DNA of 64,000 nt from Brachybacterium vulturis (GCF_002407185.1 NZ_CP023563.1:868001-932000); one strand, 5' to 3'; shown: positions 52,208 through 60,128, counted from the stretch's first letter. The notes: generated by a model not told the origin, from the letters alone. Translations and numbers: made by a program.

Positions 52208-53153
52208 CGCTCTCATTCCTCACTCCGAAGACCACCAGCACAGTGGTGCCGAACTCTGCGACGGCGCCGGCGGCAGGCTGCTGGGTGATCGCCTGCCCGG
52301 GAACTCCCTGGTCCTCGGGCAGCTGTTGGGTGGCGCTGTCCAGATGGAAGCCGACGGATCTCAGCACACGCACGGCGGCCGAGGCGGTGAGCCCCTGGAC
52401 GCTGGGCACCCCCTGGGTCGGGATCGTCGAGGCCGGGGCGTCGACGACGAGGTCCGCGCTGATCCCGGAGCCGCCGTTCGCCCCGTCCATCACGATCGTC
52501 GAGCCGTCGGTGCCGAGCCGACCGCGCAGGTCGATCTTCACCTCGGCGAGCCGGAACGGAGTGGTCTGCGTGGCCAGCTGGGCGTTGGTCGCGCTCAGCT
52601 GGGTGCCGAGCCCGGCGATGACGTCCACGATCTCGGTGGAGGTGCCCAGCGTGGCGGTCAGCTCCTCCACCCGGGTGAGCGCCGTCGAGAGATCGAGGCG
52701 CACGTTCTTGAGCTCCGAGGTCTTGATCTCGAGCTCCTCGCGGAGCTCGGGGATCCCGTGCGGGATCGGGCGGACGTCGTCGGTCCCGATCCGCTCCCGC
52801 GGCGTGCCGATGACCCTCTCTCCCGTGCTCACGACGCCGGGCCGCAGGACGGCTTCCTCCCGGAGGCGGAGGGTGCCGAAGTCGGCGGTGAGCTGCTCGT
52901 CCCCGGCCGTCCACATGGGGTCCGAGGAGACGACCAGTTCGGTGTCCGTCGAGGTGTCGACCAGGCGCAGCGGCACCGGTGCGCCTCGTCCGCGTCCCGG
53001 ACCGACGCCGGGAAGGTCGACGTCGACCGTGCCGTCGCGGATTTCCTGGAGAGTGGTCCAGCCCTGCTCGCCGAGGGCCTGCAGGACGATCTTCCGACCG
53101 ACGATCGGCTCGCCGTCGCTGTCGACGATGTGACCTACCGCGGTGATCGGCAT
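52200..53153 (-). CDS. Transthyretin-like/coiled-coil/PASTA protein of the cassette
   Basis: 317 residues in three parts. Residues 1-100 look like a transthyretin/Ig-type beta-sandwich (VGHIVDSDGEPIVGRKIVLQAL at the start). Residues about 135-180 form a likely coiled coil (REELEIKTSELKNVRLDLSTAL). The C-terminus (about 245-313) is a PASTA domain (VPSVQGLTASAAVRVLRSVGF, TQQPAAGAV, TTVLVVFGV). No signal peptide or membrane helix. Starts on the last base of the preceding stop codon (TGATG) and overlaps the next gene by eight bases. It lacks the family blocks 1-3. Possibly a linker that ties cassette components to each other through its repeats; inference only. Confidence 0.8.
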   Translation of the reverse strand: MPITAVGHIVDSDGEPIVGRKIVLQALGEQGWTTLQEIRDGTVDVDLPGVGPGRGRGAPVPLRLVDTSTDTELVVSSDPMWTAGDEQLTADFGTLRLREEAVLRPGVVSTGERVIGTPRERIGTDDVRPIPHGIPELREELEIKTSELKNVRLDLSTALTRVEELTATLGTSTEIVDVIAGLGTQLSATNAQLATQTTPFRLAEVKIDLRGRLGTDGSTIVMDGANGGSGISADLVVDAPASTIPTQGVPSVQGLTASAAVRVLRSVGFHLDSATQQLPEDQGVPGQAITQQPAAGAVAEFGTTVLVVFGVRNESDE

Positions 53154-53797
53154 CAGATCGCCTTCCCTGTGATGATGCGGGAGATGGTGGTGCCCAGCTC
53201 GGCGGTGATCAGCACCACGGCCTCGGTGCGCAGCTGAGCGCCGAAGGAGACCTCGGTCGAGGCCCGTCCCTGCGGGTCGGTGGTCAGCACGGCCGCGGTG
53301 AGGGAGGTGCTGTCCGTGAGCCGCGCATCGGTCACCCCGGCAGTGGCGGAGAGCGCCTGCGAGGCGGCGACATCGATGTTGAGCTGCACGGTGGCGCCGG
53401 CGAGCAGCTCGCCGGCCGTGGTGGAGGCCTGCACCTGGAGCTGACGGGTGCTGCCGGTGCCCGAGGCGGTGAGGGTCAGCACCGGCAGCGGCATGCCCTC
53501 GCCCGGCGGGATCGCGACGAAACGACCGGAGATCTTCGAGGTCACCTCGCTGCTGCTGCTCGAGCTGGATACCGGCCGGAAGTACAGGAACGCGCGCCGA
53601 CCGTCCTGGGTGGTCTCGGTGACCAGCCGGAAGCCGATCTCGAAGTCCAGATGGGGGAGCCGGTACTGAGGGTTGGGCCGGCCGGAGCTGTCCAGCGGGG
53701 GCACGGTGCTGAGCTGCTCGTGCGCCTCCGTGAGGCTGTCGGCCATCCCCACGATCACGGTCTCCAGGGTGTCGGCGATGAATCGGCCGTCGCTCAT
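53153..53797 (-). CDS. Cassette protein with Ig-like C-terminus
   Basis: 214 residues. Residues 1-75 show weak forms of family blocks 1 and 2 (IVGMADSLTEAHEQLS; RLPHLDFEIGFRLVTE), followed by a Ser-rich turn (SSSSSSSEVTSKISGRF). The C-terminal half is a bacterial Ig-like beta domain (ATVQLNIDVAASQAL, LTAAVLTTDPQGRASTEVSFG). No export signal. The start overlaps the coiled-coil gene's stop (ATGA). It may bridge the paralog family and the PASTA proteins. No assigned function. Confidence 0.75.
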   Translation of the reverse strand: MSDGRFIADTLETVIVGMADSLTEAHEQLSTVPPLDSSGRPNPQYRLPHLDFEIGFRLVTETTQDGRRAFLYFRPVSSSSSSSEVTSKISGRFVAIPPGEGMPLPVLTLTASGTGSTRQLQVQASTTAGELLAGATVQLNIDVAASQALSATAGVTDARLTDSTSLTAAVLTTDPQGRASTEVSFGAQLRTEAVVLITAELGTTISRIITGKAI

Positions 53798-54603
53798 GGT
53801 CGGGCTCCCTTCCCTGCGGACGTGCGCCGATCGAGGCGGTCGGTCTCCCGCTGCTCGGCCCTCCGCTGCTCATGGTGTCTCTCGTGGCGTCGTGCGGCGC
53901 GGCGCTCCTCGCGGTCCTGCCCGGAGCGACGCTCCAGGGCACGTCGACGCGCCTCCTCGGCCCGCGCGGTGAGGTCACCGGAGCCGCCGGTGATCACGTC
54001 GAGGATCCGTTCGCGCTCCGCGGCGTAGTGGCCGTCGCGGTCCAGCGGGGCGGTGATCTGCTCCTCCGTCCGCTGCCAGCGCTGCTCGAGACCGTCGGCG
54101 AGCTGCCGTGGGCGCTCCAGGAACTCCTCGGAACGCTCCAGAGCGCTGCGCACCTGGTCGTAGCGGTCCAGGCCGGAGCGCAACGGTCCGAACAGCTGCG
54201 AGCGCAGGCCCGCGCCCGCCTCGGTCAGCGGACGCGCTGCCGCTCCGGGGCGGGCGCCGTCGAGCCCTGTGCGCTCGCGCCCGGCTCGTGAGCGTCCCGT
54301 GCGGACGGCGTCCCGGGCGGCAGCCCAGGACGCGATCTCCGCCCGCCGCTCCCGCAGGCCGGTGACGGGGAAGCGTGGGTCCGGTGCGGCGCCGGGCTGC
54401 CCGGCCGGTCCGATCAGCCCGGACAACCGGGCCTCGAGCTGGTCGCGCTCGGCCAGCAGGGACGCCAGGTGGGAGTCCCCGGCGGCGGCGCGGCGGAGCA
54501 GCTCGGGGCCCGCCGGAGCGGCGGACGGAGGCGATCCCGCGCCGTCGGCCCCGCCCGGGCTCCTCGGGCCCGGGGCGAGGTCCCGCCAGCTGCGTCGAGG
54601 CAT
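53794..54603 (-). CDS. Charged coiled-coil protein of the cassette
   Basis: 269 residues, rich in Arg, Glu, Ala and Gln, with long helical stretches at about 40-60, 120-200 and 205-260 (RSALERSEEFLERPRQLADGLEQRW; REERRAARRHERHHEQRRAEQ). Pro/Gly-rich segments separate them. No catalytic motif, signal peptide or membrane segment. The overall look is that of a scaffold or linker. Five bases after member D's stop, overlapping the next gene by four bases, so it belongs to the same transcript. Confidence 0.7.
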   Translation of the reverse strand: MPRRSWRDLAPGPRSPGGADGAGSPPSAAPAGPELLRRAAAGDSHLASLLAERDQLEARLSGLIGPAGQPGAAPDPRFPVTGLRERRAEIASWAAARDAVRTGRSRAGRERTGLDGARPGAAARPLTEAGAGLRSQLFGPLRSGLDRYDQVRSALERSEEFLERPRQLADGLEQRWQRTEEQITAPLDRDGHYAAERERILDVITGGSGDLTARAEEARRRALERRSGQDREERRAARRHERHHEQRRAEQRETDRLDRRTSAGKGARP

Positions 54604-54607
54604 GGCG

Positions 54608-55165
54608 TCACGCCTCGGAGACGGAGTCGGTGATCATCGCCCTGATCCGCTCCTGCAGGAGCTCCGGCGGCGGGAGCGGCACCAGCTTGGTGCGCATCAG
54701 CGACGAGCCCTCCGCGGAGTACTGGTACTTCGAGGAGTAGCTCGCCGAGACGGAGCTGACGCTCATCGAGGCCGAGGCGCTGAAGAAGCCGAGGCTGCCG
54801 GAGACATTGGCGTTGACCTGGCTGCTGCTCCGTTCGACGTTCGACTCCCGGGTCATCGAGATCGAGAGCTTCAGCTCGATCAGGGTGTCGACGAACTGGT
54901 AGAAGGTGGGCACGAAGCCCAGCTCGAGCAGCGAGTACTCCTTGCCGTCGCCCAGCTTCACCAGCAGCGTGCGCTCGGGTGTGGCGGGGAGGGTCGGCGC
55001 GGGCTCCCCGGGCTCCGGCTCGGGATCGGGCTGGAAACCGGCCATCATGCGCGCGATCTTCATCGAGACCAGATCGAGCTCGTACTGGGCCTCGGCGACA
55101 CCGGTCCCGAGCAGTCTCACCATCTCGGGGAAGGGGGTGTTGGTCATCTCTGTGGAGACGGACAT
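54608..55165 (-). CDS. Cassette family member D
   Basis: 185 residues. Block 1: PFPEMVRLLGTGVAEAQYELD (residues 11-31). Block 2: LLELGFVPTFYQFVDTLIELK and SISMTRE. A Ser/Ala-rich strand region (SGSLGFFSASASMSVSSVS) leads to block 3: ASYSSKYQYSAEGSSLMRTKL with VPLPPPELL. Very close in design to member C encoded upstream. A Pro/Glu spacer (PDPEPEPGEPAPTLPATPE) lies after block 1. No signal peptide. Function unknown; alternation of hydrophobic and polar residues in block 3 suggests beta strands. Confidence 0.82.
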   Translation of the reverse strand: MSVSTEMTNTPFPEMVRLLGTGVAEAQYELDLVSMKIARMMAGFQPDPEPEPGEPAPTLPATPERTLLVKLGDGKEYSLLELGFVPTFYQFVDTLIELKLSISMTRESNVERSSSQVNANVSGSLGFFSASASMSVSSVSASYSSKYQYSAEGSSLMRTKLVPLPPPELLQERIRAMITDSVSEA

Positions 55166-55177
55166 GGTGCACCTCGC

Positions 55178-55978
55178 TCAGGCGTCGGGGTCGGTGTCGG
55201 GGAGCAGCAGGCGGCGCTCCGCCTCGATCTCGAGGCGGCGGGCTTCCTCCTCGGTCTCCATGAAGGACCGGATCCGGTCCTCGAGGATCGGCGGCGTCGG
55301 CACCGGCGCGATCTTCGTGCGCAGGATCGAGGCGCCCTCGGCGGAGTACGAGTACTTCGAGGAGTAGGACGCGTCGACCTGGGAGGTGGTCACCGATGAC
55401 TTGCTGGTGCTGTCGCCGAACAGTCCGAGGAAGCCGTCGCGTCCGCGGCGCGAGGCCCGGGTACCGGAGGTCGTGCTGCGGCCGTAGCCGTACTCATGGG
55501 TGCGGGTGATCTTGATGGCGATCTTCACTTCGATGATGGTGTCCACGAACTGGTAGAACGTCGGCGCGAAGCCCAGCTCCATCATCGACAGCCGCACCGG
55601 GACGCGGATCTTGCTCCGTCGTTCCTCCTCCGTGAGGTCGGCGAACGCTCTGCCGGGGTAGAGCGCAGAGATGGCGTCCTCGACGAATGCGGTGAGATCG
55701 ACGGACTCCTCGAGATCGAGCGTGCCGGAGAGGGCGCCGTCGACCGCCGCATAGGAGAGCGCGTCGGGGAGGGTCATGTACTCGTAGCCGAAGAAGACCC
55801 GGGAGTCGTCGAAGGTGACGGCGCCGTTCTCGTCGTAGACGGTGGTCAGACCGCCCATCATCTCGGCGGTGTCGATCGAGGAGGCGTCCAGCGACGCCTG
55901 CCCGTCGGCGATGGCGAACGCCATCTGCCGGATCATGTCCCCCATGGGGACGTTGAGCAGTTCTTGCCCGATGGACAT
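55178..55978 (-). CDS. Cassette family member C
   Basis: 266 residues. Block 1: NVPMGDMIRQMAFAIADGQA, then SLD (residues 9-31). A domain of about 90 residues follows (DDSRVFFGYEYMTLPDAL...), then block 2: MMELGFAPTFYQFVDTIIEV with KIAIKITRTHEYG. Block 3: VDASYSSKYSYSAEGASILR, then TKIAPVPTPPILEDRI, and a charged C-terminal helix (ETEEEARRLEIEAERRLLL). No signal peptide. This protein is the best template for the family. Seventh gene in transcription order. Confidence 0.82.
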   Translation of the reverse strand: MSIGQELLNVPMGDMIRQMAFAIADGQASLDASSIDTAEMMGGLTTVYDENGAVTFDDSRVFFGYEYMTLPDALSYAAVDGALSGTLDLEESVDLTAFVEDAISALYPGRAFADLTEEERRSKIRVPVRLSMMELGFAPTFYQFVDTIIEVKIAIKITRTHEYGYGRSTTSGTRASRRGRDGFLGLFGDSTSKSSVTTSQVDASYSSKYSYSAEGASILRTKIAPVPTPPILEDRIRSFMETEEEARRLEIEAERRLLLPDTDPDA

Positions 55979-55994
55979 GGCAGGTTCCCTTCAC

Positions 55995-56456
55995 TCAGGT
56001 GGATGGTCGGTGGCTGCGCATGAGTTCGAGCAGCCCGTCGGGAGGGGGGAGGGAGACCAGCCGTGCGGCGAGCGAGGACTGTCCCTCGGAGGAGACCGAG
56101 AACTTGCGGGCGTAGGCGACGTCCACGGACACCGCCACCATGGCGACGCCGACGTTGACCCCCGCATCCACACCCACATCGATGCTGAACTCGGTGGTCT
56201 CCGTCATCGAGAAGCTCAGCCGCGCCTCGACGGTGGCCTCGGTGAAGGCGTAGAAGCTGGGCACGAAGCCGAGGGTGAGCAGGCTGTACTGCTCATCGCC
56301 CACCTCGATCTCGGTCGCGGCCAGCTCCTTGGCCAGCTCGATGGAGTTCTTGTCGAGCGCGAACTGCGCCTTGGCGATGGAGACGCCCAGCTGCTCCACG
56401 ATGGTGGGCAGCGGCGCCTGCAGCAGCTGCGTGGTGACGGTGACCGTCTCGGGCAT
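55995..56456 (-). CDS. Cassette family member B (minimal form)
   Basis: 153 residues, shortest member and practically only the three blocks. Block 1: LQAPLPTIVEQLGVSIAKAQ (12-31), FALD. Block 2: LLTLGFVPSFYAFTEATVEA (59-78) RLSFSMTE. A glycine/valine-rich beta region (DVGVDAGVNVGVAMVAVS) precedes block 3: VDVAYARKFSVSSEGQSSLA (111-130), VSLPPPDGLL. Suggests that the core unit of the family is about 140 residues. One base separates its start from the stop of member A. Confidence 0.82.
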   Translation of the reverse strand: MPETVTVTTQLLQAPLPTIVEQLGVSIAKAQFALDKNSIELAKELAATEIEVGDEQYSLLTLGFVPSFYAFTEATVEARLSFSMTETTEFSIDVGVDAGVNVGVAMVAVSVDVAYARKFSVSSEGQSSLAARLVSLPPPDGLLELMRSHRPST

Positions 56457-56457
56457 G

Positions 56458-58245
56458 TCATCCCTCCTGGCTCAGGAAGTCCTGGATGGCCTCCAGGAAC
56501 TGGGGCGGGGCCGGGATCGACACCAGGCGTGCTGTGATCGAGGAGTTGCCCGTGATGGTGGTCTCGTACTGGCGGGAGTAGCGCACGTCGACGGTGGCGC
56601 CGAAGGCGACCGTCGAATTGCTGGAGTCCGTGCTCTCGCTCGAGGAGGAGCTGGTCCGGGTGAATTCGCGCGTCACGGTGACGCCCTCGGTGCCGGAGAT
56701 GCTCATCTCGCGCTCCTCGACCGTGTACAGCGTGAGCGTGAACGGTGAGCTCTTGCGGTAGACGGTCACCACGTTCGCGTCCGCGGAGGCCGTGAAGTCC
56801 ACGGCTGTGTTCGCGGTGATCGACGTGGCCAGGTTGTGGGCGAAGGCCCCCGCGGTGCCGGACGCGGCGCCGCCCCCTGGCGCGCCGGAGAAGGCGAACT
56901 CGGTGCCGTCGATGGTGACGGAGCTTTCGGACAGTGACAGCTCCCGTGGCGCGAGCAGGTGGAACCATGCGTTCCCGGTGCTGATCGGAGCGGTGAGGTC
57001 GTCCGGGGTGACGCCGGAGAGGCTCGCCGTCGCCGAGGTGGCCTTGACGATGACGCAGTGGAAGGGCGGGTCGAACTCGATGTCGACGCAGCGCCAGCGC
57101 ACGCGATCACGGGGCTCCCCTCGAGGGGTCTCCCTCACTCCGACGGACTCGACCTCGATGCGGTCGGCCGGGGCGCCGTAGGCGACCAGCGCGTCCTCCA
57201 CCTCCTGCGCGCGGCGCAGGCCGAGTGCCTCGTTCAGGTCGTCGGAGGTGTCCTGGTCCCGTCCGGCGAAGCGCTGACGGTCGGTGTGCCCGGTCACCCG
57301 CAGGGTGATACCCGAGTCCCGGCACATCCGGGCGATCCCCTCGAGGGTCGATCGGAGGCCTTCGTTGCGTGGCTCGCCCTCCGCGGTGAACTGTGCGAGG
57401 TGATGCCGGCTGGTCGGGAAGAACACGCGCTCGATCGGGGTGCCGGGGGCGTAGGCGGTGGCCTCGAAGTCGGGGTCGGCGTCGATCTCGGCGGCGACAT
57501 GGGCGGCGTAGGCCTCGAGATCCCCCTGAGCTGTGGTGCTGATGGTGAGGGTGTCGTGGAGACGGTAGGCGGTGTCCTCGTCGGTGTCGATCCGGATCAT
57601 GCCGCGGGCGAAGCCTCCGCCGAGGACTGCGACGGTGCGATCCGTGGTCACCACCGCGTCCTCCGGAGCGTCGGTGCTGATCTCGAAGCTGTCGCGCGGT
57701 GGGGCATAGAGGAGGCGGGGCACGCCGGCCGCCGGGTCGGAGGTGACGGCGTCCTGCAGTTCCCGGATGCGGGCGAGGGGGTCGTCCCCGGTGAGCGGGA
57801 AGCTGCGCCCGCCGACGCTGAGGGAGCCCGTCGAGGAGGACCTCACCTCGAGCTCGGCGCGGCGCGTGCTGGACGACGAGGAGGTGCCGGATTCCGTCTC
57901 GGACTCCGCGGACTCCTCGGAGGAGGTGCTGGTGCCGTCGGATCCGAAGGAGCCGGTGAGCCCGACGCCGACGGAGAGGTTCTCTCCGACCTTCAGGGTC
58001 AGCTGGAGCGAGCAGCTGAGGTCGGCGTGCTGGTAGTGGTAGAACGCCGGCGAGAGGCCGAGGTCCAGCAGCGACTTGCCGCCGAGAGCCTCGAGGGGCC
58101 TGACGAACTCGGGGAGCTGGTTCACCGAATTCGTATCGAGCGCGGTCTGGGCCTCGGCGATCCCCAGGCCGAGGGCGGTGATGAAGTCGGCGACGCTGGC
58201 ATCGGCCAGGATCTGTCCGGGTGTCATGGACTGGAGGTCGGGCAT
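56458..58245 (-). CDS. Cassette family member A with inserted OmpA-like domain
   Basis: 595 residues. The family's blocks 1 and 2 are at the N-terminus (FITALGLGIAEAQTALD; LGLSPAFYHYQHADLS), block 3 at the very C-terminus (VRYSRQYETTITGNSSITAR, IPAPPQFLE). In between are a Ser/Glu-rich spacer (about 95-140), an OmpA_C-like domain (about 270-385, with LRVTGHTDRQRF at 315-326, ALGLRRAQEVEDALVAYGAP and ESVG), and a beta domain with Ser/Thr-rich strands. No signal peptide, no membrane segment. An OmpA-like peptidoglycan-type domain in a probably cytosolic protein of a monoderm is odd; the domain may bind another ligand here. Third gene of the operon. Confidence 0.82.
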   Translation of the reverse strand: MPDLQSMTPGQILADASVADFITALGLGIAEAQTALDTNSVNQLPEFVRPLEALGGKSLLDLGLSPAFYHYQHADLSCSLQLTLKVGENLSVGVGLTGSFGSDGTSTSSEESAESETESGTSSSSSTRRAELEVRSSSTGSLSVGGRSFPLTGDDPLARIRELQDAVTSDPAAGVPRLLYAPPRDSFEISTDAPEDAVVTTDRTVAVLGGGFARGMIRIDTDEDTAYRLHDTLTISTTAQGDLEAYAAHVAAEIDADPDFEATAYAPGTPIERVFFPTSRHHLAQFTAEGEPRNEGLRSTLEGIARMCRDSGITLRVTGHTDRQRFAGRDQDTSDDLNEALGLRRAQEVEDALVAYGAPADRIEVESVGVRETPRGEPRDRVRWRCVDIEFDPPFHCVIVKATSATASLSGVTPDDLTAPISTGNAWFHLLAPRELSLSESSVTIDGTEFAFSGAPGGGAASGTAGAFAHNLATSITANTAVDFTASADANVVTVYRKSSPFTLTLYTVEEREMSISGTEGVTVTREFTRTSSSSSESTDSSNSTVAFGATVDVRYSRQYETTITGNSSITARLVSIPAPPQFLEAIQDFLSQEG

Positions 58246-58281
58246 TGGTCATCCTCTCGGGAGCCGGCCCGGGGGTCGGGA

Positions 58282-58845
58282 CTAGCGGGTGTGGGGGAGG
58301 GACGCCGGGAGCGCGGTCGCGATCTCGGCATCCACCAGGTCGGGTCGCACCGTGAAGTAGTGGTGGCGGTCCTGCAGCTCGGTGAGCCGTCGGGTCTGGA
58401 CGTGGAGTCCCCGGCGCAGCCAGCCGGTGAGCGTCCGGCCCAGCGGCAGGGCGTCGGCTCCGGCGATGTCGAGAGCACGGTGCAGAGCGGTCAGGGCGTC
58501 GTCGGTCCGTCCGGCCTTCACCAGCACGCAGCCGAGACGCTCGAGCATCGCGGCGTGGTCGCGCTGCTGGAAGGCGGTGAGGCGCTCGAAGCGGCAGTAG
58601 TGCGCGTCGGCGCGTTCGCAGTACTCGATCACCTCGGGGAAGGAGCCGCTGCGCTCCAGCGACTCCAGGACGCACTGGGTGTAGTGGCGGAAGAACACCT
58701 CGGGAGTGCGATCGGCCATCACCATGCGGAGCGCTTCGCGGTAGTGGCGGAGCGCCGTGTCGTGGTCACCGGCCAGCGCGGCGACCTTGCCGGCCTCGGC
58801 GATCGCCAGGTGCCGGGCGGTGGTGTCGGGTGACGCGACAGCCAT
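58282..58845 (-). CDS. TPR-like helical repeat protein of the cassette
   Basis: 187 residues, all helical, with three or four TPR-like pairs (KVAALAGDHDTALRHYREAL; PEVIEYCERADAHYCRFERL; GCVLVKAGRTDDALTALHRA). The second half ends in a non-repeat region. ATG 58845 has GAGGAC just before it; GTG 58854 overlaps the upstream stop as GTGA and is an alternative. TPRs normally hold protein partners, here presumably other cassette products. Second gene of the operon. No enzymatic motif. Confidence 0.78.
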   Translation of the reverse strand: MAVASPDTTARHLAIAEAGKVAALAGDHDTALRHYREALRMVMADRTPEVFFRHYTQCVLESLERSGSFPEVIEYCERADAHYCRFERLTAFQQRDHAAMLERLGCVLVKAGRTDDALTALHRALDIAGADALPLGRTLTGWLRRGLHVQTRRLTELQDRHHYFTVRPDLVDAEIATALPASLPHTR

Positions 58846-58850
58846 CGTCC

Positions 58851-59939
58851 TCACCGGCCCGCATCGATGAGGTCGGCGTCGGTGAGGTCGGCCTCGGCGC
58901 CGGAGCGCTGGAGCATGCCGCGCACCAGGCGGGCGGTGAGATCGGGCCAGGGCCCGACGGTGAACGGCGGCGTCGTCGGCGGGTCGGCGACGCCGGCCGC
59001 GACGAGGGCGGCGCGTGCCGGCGTCGGGGACCTCCAGTCGGTGACGCGCACCCCGAGGTGCAGGAACGTCGCCAGCGTCGCGTGGGCCTCGAGCCCGGCG
59101 GCCGTCAGCAATGAGAGCAGGCGCTTCACCTCTGTGTCCGGCAGCTCGTCGGCGACGATGATCGGCAGCGAGTCGAAGAGCTGGGGCACGACGTCGGCCG
59201 GGACCCCGGTCGCGAGGAGCGCTGCGAGGCCGTCCTCATCGGGGCGGCCGCCGTCCAGGACCAGCTCGAAGCGATAGAAGTCCTGGTTGGTGATCCGGAG
59301 GGAGGGGATGCGCTGGTGGGTGGACCAGATGTCGTGCGCCTCCGTGCCGGTCAGATCGCGCAGGAGCCATGGCCCGGACGCGGCGGGGTCGTGCCCCTGG
59401 GCGCGGAGGTCGGAGAGGAGGCGGCTGCGGGAGGGGGCGGGGCAGTCGCCGAGCAGCAGGTCGTAGCGCGCGATGCTCGGATCCGAGGTGATGACCTCGG
59501 CTCCGTCGCCGAGCCGGCGCTGCAGCGCCTCGACGGTGGCGGCGCTGACCTGGCCCACGAGGACGGGAGGGGAGGCGAGCAGGAGGCGCCGGGCCTCGTC
59601 GTCGGCGCAGCCGAGGAAGGTGGATGCGGCGGCGGCGATCCTCTCGAAGCGGGACTCGTCCGTGACCCGCACCGCCACGTCGAGCAGAGGCCCGGTGCGC
59701 GGGGCCGGTGCGTCCTGCTCCGCGACCTGCACCTCGCAGCCCAGGGAGGCCAGCACGTCGGAGAGGGCGCAGGCGAGGGGCTCGTCGATCCCGTCCACCA
59801 GAGTCGCCGGCGACTGGTAGAACGCTCGGACCATGTCCGGCACGCTGACGCCCAGGCCGAGTGCTACCCGCGCCGCATCGTGCGGCGAGGCGTCCCCGAC
59901 GGAGACGATGTCGATGCGTTTTGTGGAGTCGGTGGCCAT
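58851..59939 (-). CDS. L7/L12-C-domain-like repeat protein of the cassette
   Basis: 362 residues. Three segments follow the helix-rich pattern of the ribosomal L7/L12 C-terminal domain: residues 8-73 (ARVALGLGVSVPDMVRAFYQ, SPATLVDGIDE, LASLGCEVQV), 84-152 (LLLASPPVLVGQVSAATVEALQ, GDGAEVI) and 221-287 (LLATGVPADVVPQLFDSLP, LLTAAGLEAHAT). In L7/L12 the match is to the segment LVESAPAxLKEGV and AGAEVEV. The remaining parts are alpha/beta, unassigned. ATG 59939 has GGAGG five to six bases before. First gene of the ten-gene operon, with a candidate promoter 80 bases upstream. Not a ribosomal protein; possibly a protein-recruiting hub. Confidence 0.78.
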   Translation of the reverse strand: MATDSTKRIDIVSVGDASPHDAARVALGLGVSVPDMVRAFYQSPATLVDGIDEPLACALSDVLASLGCEVQVAEQDAPAPRTGPLLDVAVRVTDESRFERIAAAASTFLGCADDEARRLLLASPPVLVGQVSAATVEALQRRLGDGAEVITSDPSIARYDLLLGDCPAPSRSRLLSDLRAQGHDPAASGPWLLRDLTGTEAHDIWSTHQRIPSLRITNQDFYRFELVLDGGRPDEDGLAALLATGVPADVVPQLFDSLPIIVADELPDTEVKRLLSLLTAAGLEAHATLATFLHLGVRVTDWRSPTPARAALVAAGVADPPTTPPFTVGPWPDLTARLVRGMLQRSGAEADLTDADLIDAGR

Positions 59940-60017
59940 GACGCCCTCCAGGGCTGGAGCACGCGACGTGATGAGGTGGTGTCGCTGCACCGACCCCTCA
60001 CTGCTGTGATGTGGAAC

Positions 60018-60046
60018 ACACTAGGCCCAGATCTCCGCGAAAGCCA
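60018..60046 (-). promoter_or_regulatory. Candidate promoter of the ten-gene cassette
   Basis: On the minus strand: -35 TGGCTT, 17-base spacer, -10 TAGTGT (TANNNT), 79 bases before the first ATG. The -35 is poor, which fits an activated promoter. Confidence 0.4.
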
Positions 60047-60047
60047 C

Positions 60048-60064
60048 CATTCCGGTCATTCCGG
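60048..60064 (-). promoter_or_regulatory. CCGGAATG direct repeat before the cassette promoter
   Basis: Two exact copies of CCGGAATG (minus strand) separated by one base and ending one base before the -35 hexamer. Position and arrangement suit an activator, for example a response regulator, binding next to RNA polymerase. Confidence 0.5.
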
Positions 60065-60128
60065 AGAAAAATGGGGTGAACGGGGCGGTGGCACCACCCG
60101 TCCTCCGGAAGTCCCCGTGGTGGTGCGC

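Noticed and set aside
51494..59939. Phage tail, R-type tailocin or extracellular contractile injection system
   Set aside because: No sheath, tube, baseplate, spike, AAA ATPase, portal or terminase-like protein is recognisable among the ten products.
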